A stretch of DNA of 64,000 bases from Paracyclopina nana. Taxonomy: Eukaryota > Arthropoda > Copepoda > Cyclopoida > Cyclopettidae. The first letter of the stretch is position 1. Every line of letters starts with the position of its first letter. The stretch covers positions 12,846,501 through 12,910,500 of the forward strand of contig JAGUCH010000002.1 in assembly GCA_019096065.1 (NCBI GenBank), read 5' to 3'. The position numbers and the translations under genes were made by a program. The notes below the pieces were generated by a model. It did no database searches. It was given only the letters and a program-made list of their open reading frames with translations, and had not been told where the DNA came from. Of this stretch, positions 1 to 9,192 are shown piece by piece.

Positions 1-147
1 GCGAAACTTGCAATGAGTTTCCTTAACTCACTTAGCTGCTTTAGCTCCTCAGATAGAGGGCTTAAGGATTTTTCAGCCATAGTCGATTGTGACTCAGACT
101 TTCTCTTCCGCCATGCTCACTATTGGCATTCAGTTGTGACGACAACC

Positions 148-290
148 CACATTGACTTGGCAAAGGACCTAACCCAAACTACTTACAATTGTATATTTTC
201 TGAAAGCGTATGTCCCAAGGGTTCATTTGGTGATAAAATAAAAATCCTGGCCTATAGCTTCCAATAACATAACATTTTTAAAAACGTTTA
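148..290 (-). repeat. dispersed repeat family A, copy 1
   Basis: Read on the minus strand this resembles 595-743, 1597-1745 and 39488-39640. The shared landmarks are a run around GGCCAGGATTTT, a CAAATGAACCC/CAAACGAACCC block, a TTTCAGAAAATRTATA block, and a GGTTAGG block just before a short AAGTSAATGTG end. The copies are clearly diverged (many substitutions and small indels), so this is an old dispersed repeat. It is inverted relative to the copy at 595-743. No protein-coding capacity is apparent. Confidence 0.7.
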
Positions 291-594
291 GCGCAAAAAC
301 GGCTCATTTTTTGGGGATAGTTAGCTTCAATGACCCCCACTAAAATTCAAAAATAAAACTTAAGTAACTTAATAGTAAAACCGCTAGGATGAACAGAAAC
401 GGAGATATAGCGATGCTAAAAGTGGATTACTGTAAACTTGATTAATTTTTCATAATAAGTTTGGCAGCAAATAACTCAATTTGAGTGCATTTTACAAACT
501 TGCTTATAAAATAAAAAAAAGTTAGATCTTCTTTTTTCAGAGGGGGTTATTGCTATAACTAATCTCAAAAAAATAATAAACTGTTCGAGTTAGA

Positions 595-743
595 CGTTTT
601 TGAAAATTTAATGTTATGGGAGTCCATAGGCCAGGATTTTGAAATTACTACCAAATGAACCCTAAGAACATAAGCTTTCAGAAAATGTATATTTTTTGGG
701 TCTTGTAAAGAGTTTGGGTTAGGACCTCCTTCAAGTAAATGTG
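595..743 (+). repeat. dispersed repeat family A, copy 2
   Basis: Second copy of the family with the GGCCAGGATTTTGAAATTAC block and the GGGTTAGGACC end. Together with the inverted first copy it forms an imperfect inverted pair with about 300 bp between the arms. It may be the terminal region of a non-autonomous DNA element, but no target-site duplication was identified. Confidence 0.7.
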
Positions 744-1058
744 AACCGCCAACGTGTGCTTATTTCCAAGAATGAAAATCCATACAATATTTTGTTACGT
801 CACTGGACCTTAAAAAGCTACTGCAAAACTTTGAATGTTGATACCGCAGAGCTGTCATATTAGCTTTTAGTTAGACTAGTACGTTCCGATCAATAAAGGG
901 CCCTAACTGTTGGAACAATGAAAACCCTTGGGGTATTTTTTAATTAATGGTAAATTAAAACCCTAGGGATACTTTTTACTAAGTAAAATATGCCCCTAGG
1001 GTTTTCATTTACCATTTGAGTATTAAGGAAAGCATTCACAGAATTTTCAATAATCACT

Positions 1059-1922
1059 GGGATAAAAGTTGTTGTCATGCATGCCCACTGTGCTCCGTGG
1101 GGCAAAATGCAAATTTTAAAGGTTAACTTTGGAGCAAAATTGAGGGAGCTTCCCCTGGATGAATTTTGTTCATTTTTTGCACAGAGTCAGTCAAAGATAA
1201 GTACTTTCAAATAAGAAAATAAAAAAATGGTCCATTTTTGTTTGAAGCCAGATATTGTCCATCAAAGTTTTGCTAATATTAGCCAATATAACTTTGTTTA
1301 ACAGACTTCAGATTCATGACCTAAAATTGAAATTTTATTATTATGATAATTTGTTCTGAACAAAAGTTATTGTGGTCATTTTTTGTTTTTGTTTTGGCAG
1401 CATCTGGGGGTACATCTTTATAAACATTTTAAGGTTTATGGAACTAGTGGTGAAATTATATAACCATAGTTTATGGTTGATAAACTGCAATTGAATTTCC
1501 TGAGGCTGAAGATTTACTATAAATATGGGGTATAAGGAACAACTTTTCACATTGACTTGTTCAGTGAAAAAGCATGCCGAAGAGAGCTAGAGGTTTTTAA
1601 AGATTTTATGTTATAAGGAGGTCTAGCCCAGGATTTTAAAACTACCACCAAACGAACCCTTGGGACATTAACTTTTCAGAAAATATATATAGGTTTAGGG
1701 GTGGTTGACGAAGCCTAGGTTAGGTTCTCTCTCAAGTCAATGTGTTTTGTTATTTTCATGCTTAGGTAATCTCAATTTTAGGGGTAGCTCTTTGACAAAA
1801 ACTAATCCACTTACTTTAAAAGTGCATCCAAACATTATCCAAATGCTCCAAAGTTAACCCCTAAAATTTGCATTTTGCCCCATGGAGCACAGTGGGCAAG
1901 CATGACGACAACTTTTATCCCA
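1059..1922. repeat. inverted repeat pair with ~79-bp arms
   Basis: Arms at 1059-1137 and 1844-1922 are reverse complements with only a handful of mismatches. Both carry the GATAAAAGTTGT block, the CCCACTGTGCTCC block, GGGGCAAAATGCAAATTTTA and GGTTAACTTTGGAGCA. About 700 bp lie between them, including family A copy 3 (1597-1745). The structure looks like a non-autonomous inverted-repeat element. The right arm continues into the repeat that is interrupted by the MITE at 1941-2367. Confidence 0.75.
1597..1745 (+). repeat. dispersed repeat family A, copy 3
   Basis: Third copy of the family, lying inside the 1059-1922 inverted-repeat structure. It has the CCCAGGATTTTAAAACTACC, CAAACGAACCCTTGGGACAT and TTAGGTTCTCTCTC blocks at the same relative spacing as the other copies. 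Confidence 0.7.
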
Positions 1923-1940
1923 TTTCTAAAGACACCCTTA

Positions 1941-2367
1941 TTCCCTGTTCATGTATTAAGAATGCCTTAAGGTATGGAAAAAATTGTCAAAGGGAAAAGT
2001 GAATCTGTTGCTGACTGCCACTCTACGTGTTCAGCTTGGGCCGAGCAGCGTTTTTAATGGCAAGTTTTGCTATTTTGTCTCGTGGTTTTCAGCATATTTC
2101 AAAACAAACTATCTTTCATCACGTTTCTTTGATAAAAGATGATATTTAACTATTGATTTTTGCTCAAAAGGACTAAAATGTGGAGCACTTTTAATAGCTG
2201 AATGCTATTAAAATAGCCAAAATTAGATTTGTTTGCTTTCAAGTTGGCTTAAAGTTGATCTGATTTTTAGTATCAGCTGGCACTTGTCTTAAGACAATTT
2301 TTCTCCTTTCCTTGAGGTGTTTTTCGTGCATTTTCCTAAGGAGTTTGGGGCGTACATGAACAGGACA
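1941..2367. mobile_element. Harbinger-like MITE, copy 1 (TIR + TTA duplication)
   Basis: Ends TTCCCTGTTCATGTA and, inverted, TGTCCTGTTCATGTA form terminal inverted repeats. The flanks are TTA at 1938-1940 and TTA at 2368-2370. The interior is the reverse complement of 22551-22934, with landmarks such as the CTGCTCGG region and TAGTCCTTTTGAGCAAAA. A 3-bp TTA/TAA duplication is typical of PIF/Harbinger elements (family knowledge). No transposase is encoded, so it is non-autonomous. The related repeat at 58825-59100 preserves the site without the insert, around 59073-59075. Confidence 0.85.
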
Positions 2368-2384
2368 TTAAGGGTCCTAACAAT

Positions 2385-2640
2385 GGCCTAAAAATGGGTG
2401 AGTAAAAGTTGCTTCATATGGCTGTGAGAGCGGTCCAAAGTTTTACTACAAAAGAATTTCCCAAAACTTTGAGGGCCAATATCTCCCCTCCCACGGTCCC
2501 AAGGGCAAAACCTTTTGGCATGGTTACTATCTAGGGGTAGCCCCTCAAGATGGTCCATAAGATTTTTCCAAAAGCTCTCAGTTCCACAAGAGTGATTATT
2601 GAAAAATCTGTGAATGGTTAACTTTAAAAATATCCCAAGG
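2385..2640 (-). repeat. dispersed repeat family B, copy 1
   Basis: On the minus strand this matches 58825-59075 on the plus strand at roughly 85 percent by eye. Shared blocks include TCAATAA(T/C)CACTC, GACCATCTTGAGGGGCTACC, CCATGCCAAA, GGGAGGGGAGATATTGGCCC and TTTTGGGAAATTCTT. The MITE at 1941-2367 is inserted at its edge. A short open frame on the minus strand here is a by-product of the repeat. Confidence 0.8.
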
Positions 2641-2869
2641 GTCATCATTTACTTCATAAGGCCCAGACCTGAGCATGATGGATTGAATAAGAAAAAACAG
2701 CCTTACTTTTTGCAGCTCAGCTCTGTGTGAGTTCAAAACAAACAAGTTCATCTAGGGTGGATTCAACAATAAAGCTAGTTTTTGACAAATAAGCCATTAC
2801 TATCAATGAATTGGGGAGAAAGTATTTTCTGGTAATCATGATGGCCATGCTACAGTTGGTGTACTTTTG

Positions 2870-2936
2870 GTTCTAGAAATTCCTCCGCAACTTTGTCTTA
2901 GTACGTGCTACATAGTCGCTGAGGAATTTCTAGAAC
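2870..2936. repeat. 16-bp perfect hairpin
   Basis: GTTCTAGAAATTCCTC at 2870-2885 is the exact reverse complement of 2921-2936, with a 35-bp loop. It lies in non-coding DNA. It could be the remnant of a small palindromic element or an RNA-forming hairpin; nothing adjacent decides between these. Confidence 0.6.
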
Positions 2937-2939
2937 TCT

Positions 2940-4411
2940 AGGTTTTCTCAAAAATTTGGTAATTATCTTTGAATCAAGGGCTTTGAAAATTGGTATCTTT
3001 ATCATAGCATATCTTTCAAACTAAAAGTAGTTTACAGAACCAAGGAGAACCAAAAGATATTGCACCTGTAATCAGAGAACCAACCAATTTTAAATGTGTG
3101 CCCACCTAGACAAGGCAGTTCTCAGCCTTCCATGGCTTCGACTAAAATCCGCTAGTAGGAATATGGCTTTTCTAGTTTCACCATATAGGGACGCACCCGA
3201 GTTTGTACGGCACATATCTTTCCCTATCACTCACCTTGGACGCATTTTTTGTGTTTATCAACCAGGGCCGATTGAGGGCAACGTATTGCGTTTACTATGT
3301 TAGGTAATGCTCAGTGTGGCCTTTGACGTCACTTATTATTTAGACATGTTTATTATGCAACTAAGGAATGGAAGGTTTGTAGAAAGCCTTCCTTTAATTA
3401 AGTAGTTTCATTTGATGATCATTCTAGGTTCTTTCATTCAGCTGGTTTTGTTTGCGAAGGCTTTTTCTTTCCCCATATTTCTGTTAAGTAGCATGTGTTT
3501 TGCTTTGAGACTAGCAGCAAGATGGAGGATTAGCTGTAATGCCATGTGCTTCAGGAGTCTGATCAGATTTAAAAGCTTAGTAAGTGCACATTTAAAGTAG
3601 TCTTTTATAGCTTTTGATTTCCATGAAGGCTCTCACATTTCTTCTCAAACATCGTGAGCCTATTATATGTAGGTAAATTGTAAAAGGTAAATTGAGTTGG
3701 CTGCTGCATTTCTTGTCATGTTACTTTGATGAATGATAGCGATAGATATGTAAATGTGCAAGTGCGCTGCCAAATGGGCGCTTGGCAGGATATTATTCAT
3801 TTCTTCCTTCTTTTGTGAGTGGCGCCATCTTTTCCTCAATAGAATTAGAACAAATAATTACATCTGATTCTCGCAACCTTTCTTTGTGGAACGCAAGGAA
3901 AGGGCAACCGCGTGATTTCGCAACATTGCTTCCTCGCTGCAGCATGGCGGAGCCATAGGCCTATATTGATTTTCTGGGGAAAAAATCTTGTTGCGAAGAA
4001 GCAGCCACATGCATTTCTCGTGAATAGTAGATGTAATTGATTGACGTGACATGCGTGCATTTATGCGTGCACCTATGTCATCTGCCAGCTGTTTTATCCG
4101 AATGTTGCTCCAATCAATACTGCCTAGTATCTGCATTTTTGAAACTTATTTACGGCGTAGCATTCATACCAATGGAAAGGATATTTTCAATGCCATGCTG
4201 CTAGTGTATATTATTTTAAAACTATTCGTTTATTTTTCTCCCCCAAAACTAGGTGTAGGTTGAGAGTGGCGCAACTGCATGAAAGAAAGCTGCCTCAACA
4301 TGGAATGGAGATGATGGTGCCGCACTCTGCTTTCTCAGTGGAGTAATTTTGCCGAGGCCTTTTCAGCCTTCAACTCATCGCGCTCGATGCTGTTGTCGAG
4401 TCAGCCGTTCA
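2940..4411. other. intergenic, no gene recognised
   Basis: Short open frames occur on both strands (for example near 3094-3303 and 3858-4136). None has a recognisable domain, a splice-consistent partner or unusual length. The right edge is the 3' flank of the SLC46-like gene. Confidence 0.5.
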
Positions 4412-4417
4412 TTTATT
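4412..4417 (-). terminator. poly(A) signal overlapping the stop codon
   Basis: On the minus strand the end of the SLC46-like gene reads CAA TAA ATG, so AATAAA overlaps the stop codon. If it is used, the 3' UTR would be only about 10-30 nt. A further T-rich stretch with TTTATT near 4228 is an alternative signal. Confidence 0.45.
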
Positions 4418-5856
4418 GCTGCCTCAAGAAGACATCGTGAATGCTCATGAAGATGCTACTGACCAAGACGAATGCGAGCATGACAGCTATGGTGAGGAGG
4501 TAAGCTCCTGGCAGTGAGTCGAGAGTGGCCTTGTAAATGAGGCCGAACAGTGGATTGGCTATAAGTGGCACGATTGCCTGGCCGAGGGCCACCACTGCAA
4601 ATATGCGCCCAATTTCACTCTTCTCAACCTCCTTCGTGCACTGGGACCGAATTGTCACTGTGATCACCGAGTTGAACTGCAAGGCGGCGGAGATATAAGG
4701 CAACTTGTCTGCGTCCAAGTACGAGCTGTCCCACGAGCTTGGGCCCAGGGCTAAAAGCAGGTAAGCCGCTATCGTTGCTACAGTGCCCACACTCGATATG
4801 AGGGCATCAGATAGTTTTAGTAGTCTGGATAGGAATGGCAGCAGTACGAAGAGACCCGTAAGCCTGCATATGCGTTGCACTGACAAATAGTCCGAATAGT
4901 CGCTCGCGCTCCATGCATACCTAAAATTACGCTAATTACCTGGGATACTACGTAACGAGACATATAGCTATGTACCTATTGATTACGAGCAGGTAGTCAT
5001 AGTGGACTGTGTTGAGGCAGAACATGAAAATGGCAAAGTTGACGATGAGTATCAGAATGCGAGCTCTTCCTTGGTTAGGGCGAGATTTGAAGGCCGTCGC
5101 AAGGCTGTCCTTGACATTGCTCAGGCTGAAAAAGCCTCTTCTGTCGTTATCCCCTGCTCCTATGCCTCCTTCCTTCTTCACGCTCTCTTCTATGAAACAT
5201 AGGGCGTACAACATGCCCATCACGCCGAGGGCTACGGAAAGGCCGAAATTTGCATAGAAACTCTGGAAATGCTTGAAGAGCTCTCCGCCCAATTTGGTGC
5301 CGATGACATAGCCGGCCGAAAACACGCCATTGAGGATGCTCAGCCTCATAGTTCTGTTGGCGGCTGAAGTGACATCGGATATGTAGCCGTAGAGGCCGAT
5401 GTTGATGCACACGTAGCCTCCCGTGAGACCAGCCACGGATCCCCAAAGAAGGTGGATGGGTGCAATTTGCTCGAACCAGTAGCTCTGACCCATGTAGAAA
5501 GTGTAAGACAATATGTTGCCAATGAAGGGCAGAATGAGTAGAGCTCTGCGGCCATTGGCGTCTGACCACGAGCCCACGAAAAGGCTGAGGATCAAGGCCG
5601 GAATGGCCACCAGGATGCCATCGATCACTTCAAGGTCTGTGACACGTTTGCTCACCGTGTTTTTGATCGTCTCCTCCACTGATCCTCGATGAGTGAGGTT
5701 GTAGCATGCCGCTTCTGGATACTCCAAGTCCAGCCGACACACTTTCTCTATGAGCAGGTTGTCCCTCACCACATTCGAGGTGGTGAACATGAGCACGTAG
5801 AACAGCTCCACTGGTTCAACGGTGATCCATGACACCGCTTGCTTCACCCTATCCAT
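4413..5856 (-). CDS. SLC46-like major facilitator transporter
   Basis: Two exons on the minus strand: 5856-4976 and 4920-4413. The 55-bp intron starts GTACAT and ends TTTTAG; the junction is phase 2 and rejoins the frame exactly, giving 462 residues. The start is the ATG at 5856, the first in-frame ATG before MDRVKQAVSW. A long hydrophilic loop after TM1 is followed by GSWSDANGRR (about residue 96), the MFS motif A between TM2 and TM3, and about 12 membrane spans in all. Overall pattern and length fit the SLC46 family (proton-coupled folate transporter and relatives), plasma or lysosomal membrane carriers of folates or other small organic anions. The substrate cannot be told from sequence. 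The next gene upstream on the same strand ends about 170 bp away. The weak point is subfamily assignment; membership of MFS is firm. Confidence 0.85.
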
Positions 5857-5981
5857 TGCTTTTGACTGTTATTCAGCTGCTGCTGCGACTGCTAAGTAGC
5901 AGACTAAACGTAGATTTGAGAAAAGAAAGTCGAGGTTGCTTGCTTAGCGGTGAAGCTTGCAGTGCGCAAGATCAATTTAGT

Positions 5982-5987
5982 TTTATT
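5982..5987 (-). terminator. AATAAA poly(A) signal of the CaaX-protein gene
   Basis: A canonical AATAAA on the minus strand lies 44 nt after the stop codon of the 101-residue gene and before the start of the next minus-strand gene at 5856. Confidence 0.5.
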
Positions 5988-6030
5988 GTAAACGTTAAGT
6001 GTGTGTTTAGCTGCATTTTTTAGATTGATT

Positions 6031-6464
6031 TCACATGATGCAGCAGTCATCGTTGCCGTCGCTGTCATCGCTGCTTGAGCTCGAATCACTGCGGTCCTTG
6101 GCCTCAGCCGCCAATTCATTATACCTTTTGGGATAAGATGGTCAATGTATAAAGGCCTTTTTAAAAGTGCCTTGAAGAGTTTACTTATCCACCATGGCTG
6201 CGTATTTTCCTCTCAGCCGTACGTTACGTTCTCGCAATCGCCTGTTCCTTTGTCTTAAAAGACCCATTTTGGCCTTAACGGCCTCTCGCCGTTCCTCTCG
6301 TTCGCTCTAACAATGTAATAATGCGAGCTTTATAATACAATAGAGGCTGGATGTTGTTTAATGGATATAGCTACGTTGATGTTATGGACCATCGCGCAGA
6401 GCTCTTCAAAGGCCTCGCGAGTCGTAGTTTCTCCATTGTGGAATTTTTCCTGGATGGCCTCCAT
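6031..6464 (-). CDS. small coiled-coil protein with C-terminal CaaX box, unrecognised
   Basis: Three exons on the minus strand: 6464-6375, 6306-6185 and 6124-6031. The introns are 68 bp (GTAGCT...GTTAG) and 60 bp (GTAAAC...AAAAG); phases 0 and 2 join perfectly to 101 residues. The ATG has a good context (AACATGG) and an in-frame TGA lies just upstream. Residues 1-30 are acidic-amphipathic (MEAIQEKFHNGETTTREAF). Residues 31-75 are a highly basic helix with repeated RLRER/RNRR heptad-like spacing. The tail is Ser/Asp rich and ends CCIM. A C-terminal Cys-x-x-Met is a farnesylation (CaaX) signal, and the adjacent Cys could be palmitoylated, so membrane anchoring is inferred. I considered complexin, which also has a central helix and sometimes a CaaX end, but the helix sequence does not match. 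Function unknown. Confidence 0.7.
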
Positions 6465-6895
6465 GTTGTTGAGTCGGACAGGTCTGGATCAGTATTGATC
6501 CGACAGCTTAGAAAAGATATCAGCACGATAAGGCTGGATGAATGTCTGTTTGGCCAAATGACTAATTCTTGAATTTTACATTTCCCTTAAATTCAAATTT
6601 CAACCTCCTCCCTTTTTTCACTTAATCAGCATTACATGTGATCAAATGCATTCATAAGGAATTTTGTTTATTTGCCTTTTTGCATTTCTGCCGCAGGATA
6701 ACGAACGAGCACAAACTAGATGCATTTCGCTTTCTTGCAAACATTGTAAATCAATTTGATAATGTGGGCGTTTTTGTCACTGCTGCCTTATCAACATCAC
6801 GTTTGCATTTGAGCACGGTGAAAAAACCTGTTCCAATGATTTCCCCTGTAGCATAAGTTCTTCTATTTGCTCAGTTTGCATGGTTAGGTGAAATC
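6465..6895. promoter_or_regulatory. shared divergent promoter region
   Basis: 431 bp separate the start codons of the CaaX-protein gene (leftward) and the DUF2891 gene (rightward), so the two probably share a bidirectional promoter region. No clear TATA box was identified. A short plus-strand open frame at 6638-6856 has no support as a gene. Confidence 0.4.
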
Positions 6896-8175
6896 ATGAG
6901 GTCTTTTATTGCACTGTGTTTGAGTGTTATTGCTGCACACTGCCAAGAGCTAGATTTGACTTATGAAATAGCCAAGGACTTGGCCAGCCTTCCACTGGAA
7001 TGCTACAACAAGCTGTACCCTTTCAAGTTCAATAATGTCTGGAACAATGCTAGCGAGGTGGCTGGCCATGAAACGTATGTGCCGATTTTCTCGGGCTGCT
7101 TTGATTGGCACTCTTCTGTCCATGGACATTGGCTATTGGCAGCCTTGCTGAACCGCTATCCGGATTCAGAGTTGGCTGATCAAGTCATCAGCGTCTTCGA
7201 CGAGCAGTTTAAGGTTTGACCTCATTTATAGTGTCTGGAGTACCTATCTTCCAATTTGTTCTGTAAAGGAGGACAAGGTTGCTGTTGAGGTGGAGTGGTT
7301 CAAAAGGGACAAGACCTACGAGCGAACCTACGGTTGGTCCTGGTTCCTCAAACTCCATGGCGAGCTGCAAAAGTCGCCCTTGGACAAGGAGCACAAGTGG
7401 AGCGAGGTTTTGCAGCCTTTGGCTGATTTGCTCGTGGCCAACTACATAAATTTCTTGCCCAACCTCATCTACCCTATCAGAGTTGGCGAGCATTCCAATA
7501 CTGCTTTTGGGCTCATTTTCCCCCTAGAATATGCCGAAGGTAAACTATCAAAGCTGTGTATAGCTGAGCGCATTGTAATTAATCGTTTGGGCTTAGACCA
7601 CGAGCTCTCGGAGCTGCGTGAGCTCATTAGGCACAACTCCAGTGGCCTTTATTTGAACGATCAAGCCTGTCCTTTGTCTTGGGAGCCGAGCGGCTTTGAT
7701 TTTCTGTCACCTTGCCTGCAAGAGGCTGCTCTAATGGGCCGAGTTATTTCGGAGCCGAGCCAGTATGAGGCATGGCTTCGCAAGTTTCTCCCAACTTTGT
7801 TCGATTCTCAGTTCGACCTTGAGCCAGGCCAAGTGATTGACCGCACCGATGGCAAACTAGTTCATCTGGATGGCTTGAATTTCTCCCGAGCCTGGAGCTT
7901 TTACTCCATCCTCATGAGCCTTTCTGAGGCGGCGAGCATTGAGCTGCGGTAAGCCTCAACTATATATACATGTACTGAATACTCGCGTTGTGTGACGAGA
8001 CTGTATATGATTTGCTGGCTTGCAATCTCCTTAGATCAAATCTCCTGCGGATTGGCGATGAGCACATCAAAAGTCCAAGGATTTCGTCGTCGGAGCCGAT
8101 TACGCCGGATCGCACTGGTTAGCCAGCTTCTTGTCGCATGCGCTGCTCATGCGTGAAAAGTACCTCGAGGAATAA
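6896..8175 (+). CDS. secreted DUF2891-family protein (bacterial-type), frameshifted near 3' end
   Basis: Three exons: 6896-7213, 7269-7948 and 8035-8175, with GT-AG introns of 55 and 86 bp. The N-terminus is a signal peptide (MRSFIALCLSVIAAHCQE). The core carries the family hallmark CFDWHSSVHGHWLL (about residues 62-75), an NHWN-rich helical body, and near the end DYAGSHWLASF. These blocks match DUF2891, a family I know chiefly from bacteria, of unknown activity; conserved His/Trp/Asp residues suggest an enzyme or sugar-binding role, but that is inference. In exon 3 the frame entering from exon 2 (RSNLLRIGDEHI) and the frame of the conserved C-terminus differ by one base across an AAAA run at 8069-8072. 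Read literally the protein ends early at the TAG at 8120-8122. This may be a sequencing indel or a young pseudogene. Convergent with the gene at 8356-9192. Confidence 0.75.
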
Positions 8176-8355
8176 TGAGTGCAGTAGTTGTTTTATTAAC
8201 TCATACTCAAGACTTGGATTTTGCACAATTATTACATTATGATGAGTGATAATTGAATCTTTGGTGTTGATGTGGACGATGAGTATAGATACGCAGATGG
8301 TGAATTATTATTTAATGATAATGATGAAACGACGGACGACATCAGTGAGTTCTCA

Positions 8356-9192
8356 CTACTCAATGGTGACCTTCTGGAAGTCGGACAGCCAGGCTGGCGG
8401 GGCTCGTTCGCCCTTCATCGACTTGGCAAAGTTGGTCCTGTATTCAGAGCTGCAAGTTGAGAGAAAAATGAAGCTAGGGATGATGCATTCATTTCCGCCC
8501 TCTTTCCACTCCACTACTTACCTTTTCTCAATACTTCCGACTGGCTGGACTTCGCTGGAATGGTCCTTGAGCTTGTGGATGTAGGGTCGAGTAGCGTGGT
8601 TGTCCTTGTACTCGGACGAGGTCTCCGACTTGGACGAAAATTCTCCTTCGGGCTGCTAGCGATATGAAGGTTATTGGTGTGTCTCAGCCGGGGACAAAAT
8701 CATCAAAAATTCGTACCTTGAGGTGGTCCTTCAGCTTATGGATGATGGGCCTCACTGGGCTCAAGTTGCGGTAATTGGCCCTCACTTCGGAGACTTGTTC
8801 GAAAGCTCCCTCCGGCCTCAAGTGGTCCTTCAAGGGGGCCACAATGTGGCTCCTCGAGGCAGGCATGGCCTTGTACTGCATCTTGGCCTCAGACTTGTCC
8901 GCCAAGGGTGTGGTGGACAGGCCGAGGCTGGAAGGCCGACGGTAGTTGGACCTGAACTTGCGGTCTTGGCTGCAAGATGAAGTAGGCACGCGATAGGAAA
9001 AATGGTCTCCTTTTCTAAGGCCAAGGCCAGCTCGTGGGTTTGTTAACAAATCATATATGTCTAGCATTATTGTGTACGTGACCATGGTTAGCATATGATA
9101 TATACTCACGCCAGATTTGTCTGAGCTAATTTGGCCTCCTCGTCGAAAAAGGCAAAGGTGGCAGCATTTTGGCCTCTGCGAAGGTCGGCCAT
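8356..9192 (-). CDS. KLKDH-repeat protein, possible microtubule-associated (SAXO/MDM1-like)
   Basis: Four exons on the minus strand: 9192-9110, 8969-8717, 8652-8522 and 8449-8356. The introns are 140, 64 and 72 bp, and all phases agree, giving 186 residues. The ATG opens MADLRRGQNAATFAFF. The body contains two and a half copies of a unit with the pattern (L/K)xPEGxF, SExxxxY(K/R), RPxIHKLKDH. The C-terminus reads SSEYRTNFAKS then WLSDFQKVTIE. Repeats of the type S-E-Y-x-x-x-(F/H) followed by a basic proline segment are reminiscent of microtubule-binding Mn repeats of SAXO/FAM154 proteins and of MDM1 motifs, both axoneme or centriole proteins. That link is a resemblance, not an identification. 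The repeats coincide with exon boundaries (PEGEF starts an exon), consistent with growth by exon duplication. Confidence 0.7.

Noticed and set aside
6031-6464. Complexin as identity of the CaaX protein
   Set aside because: Only the general plan (central helix, CaaX end) agrees; the conserved SNARE-binding helix residues are not present.
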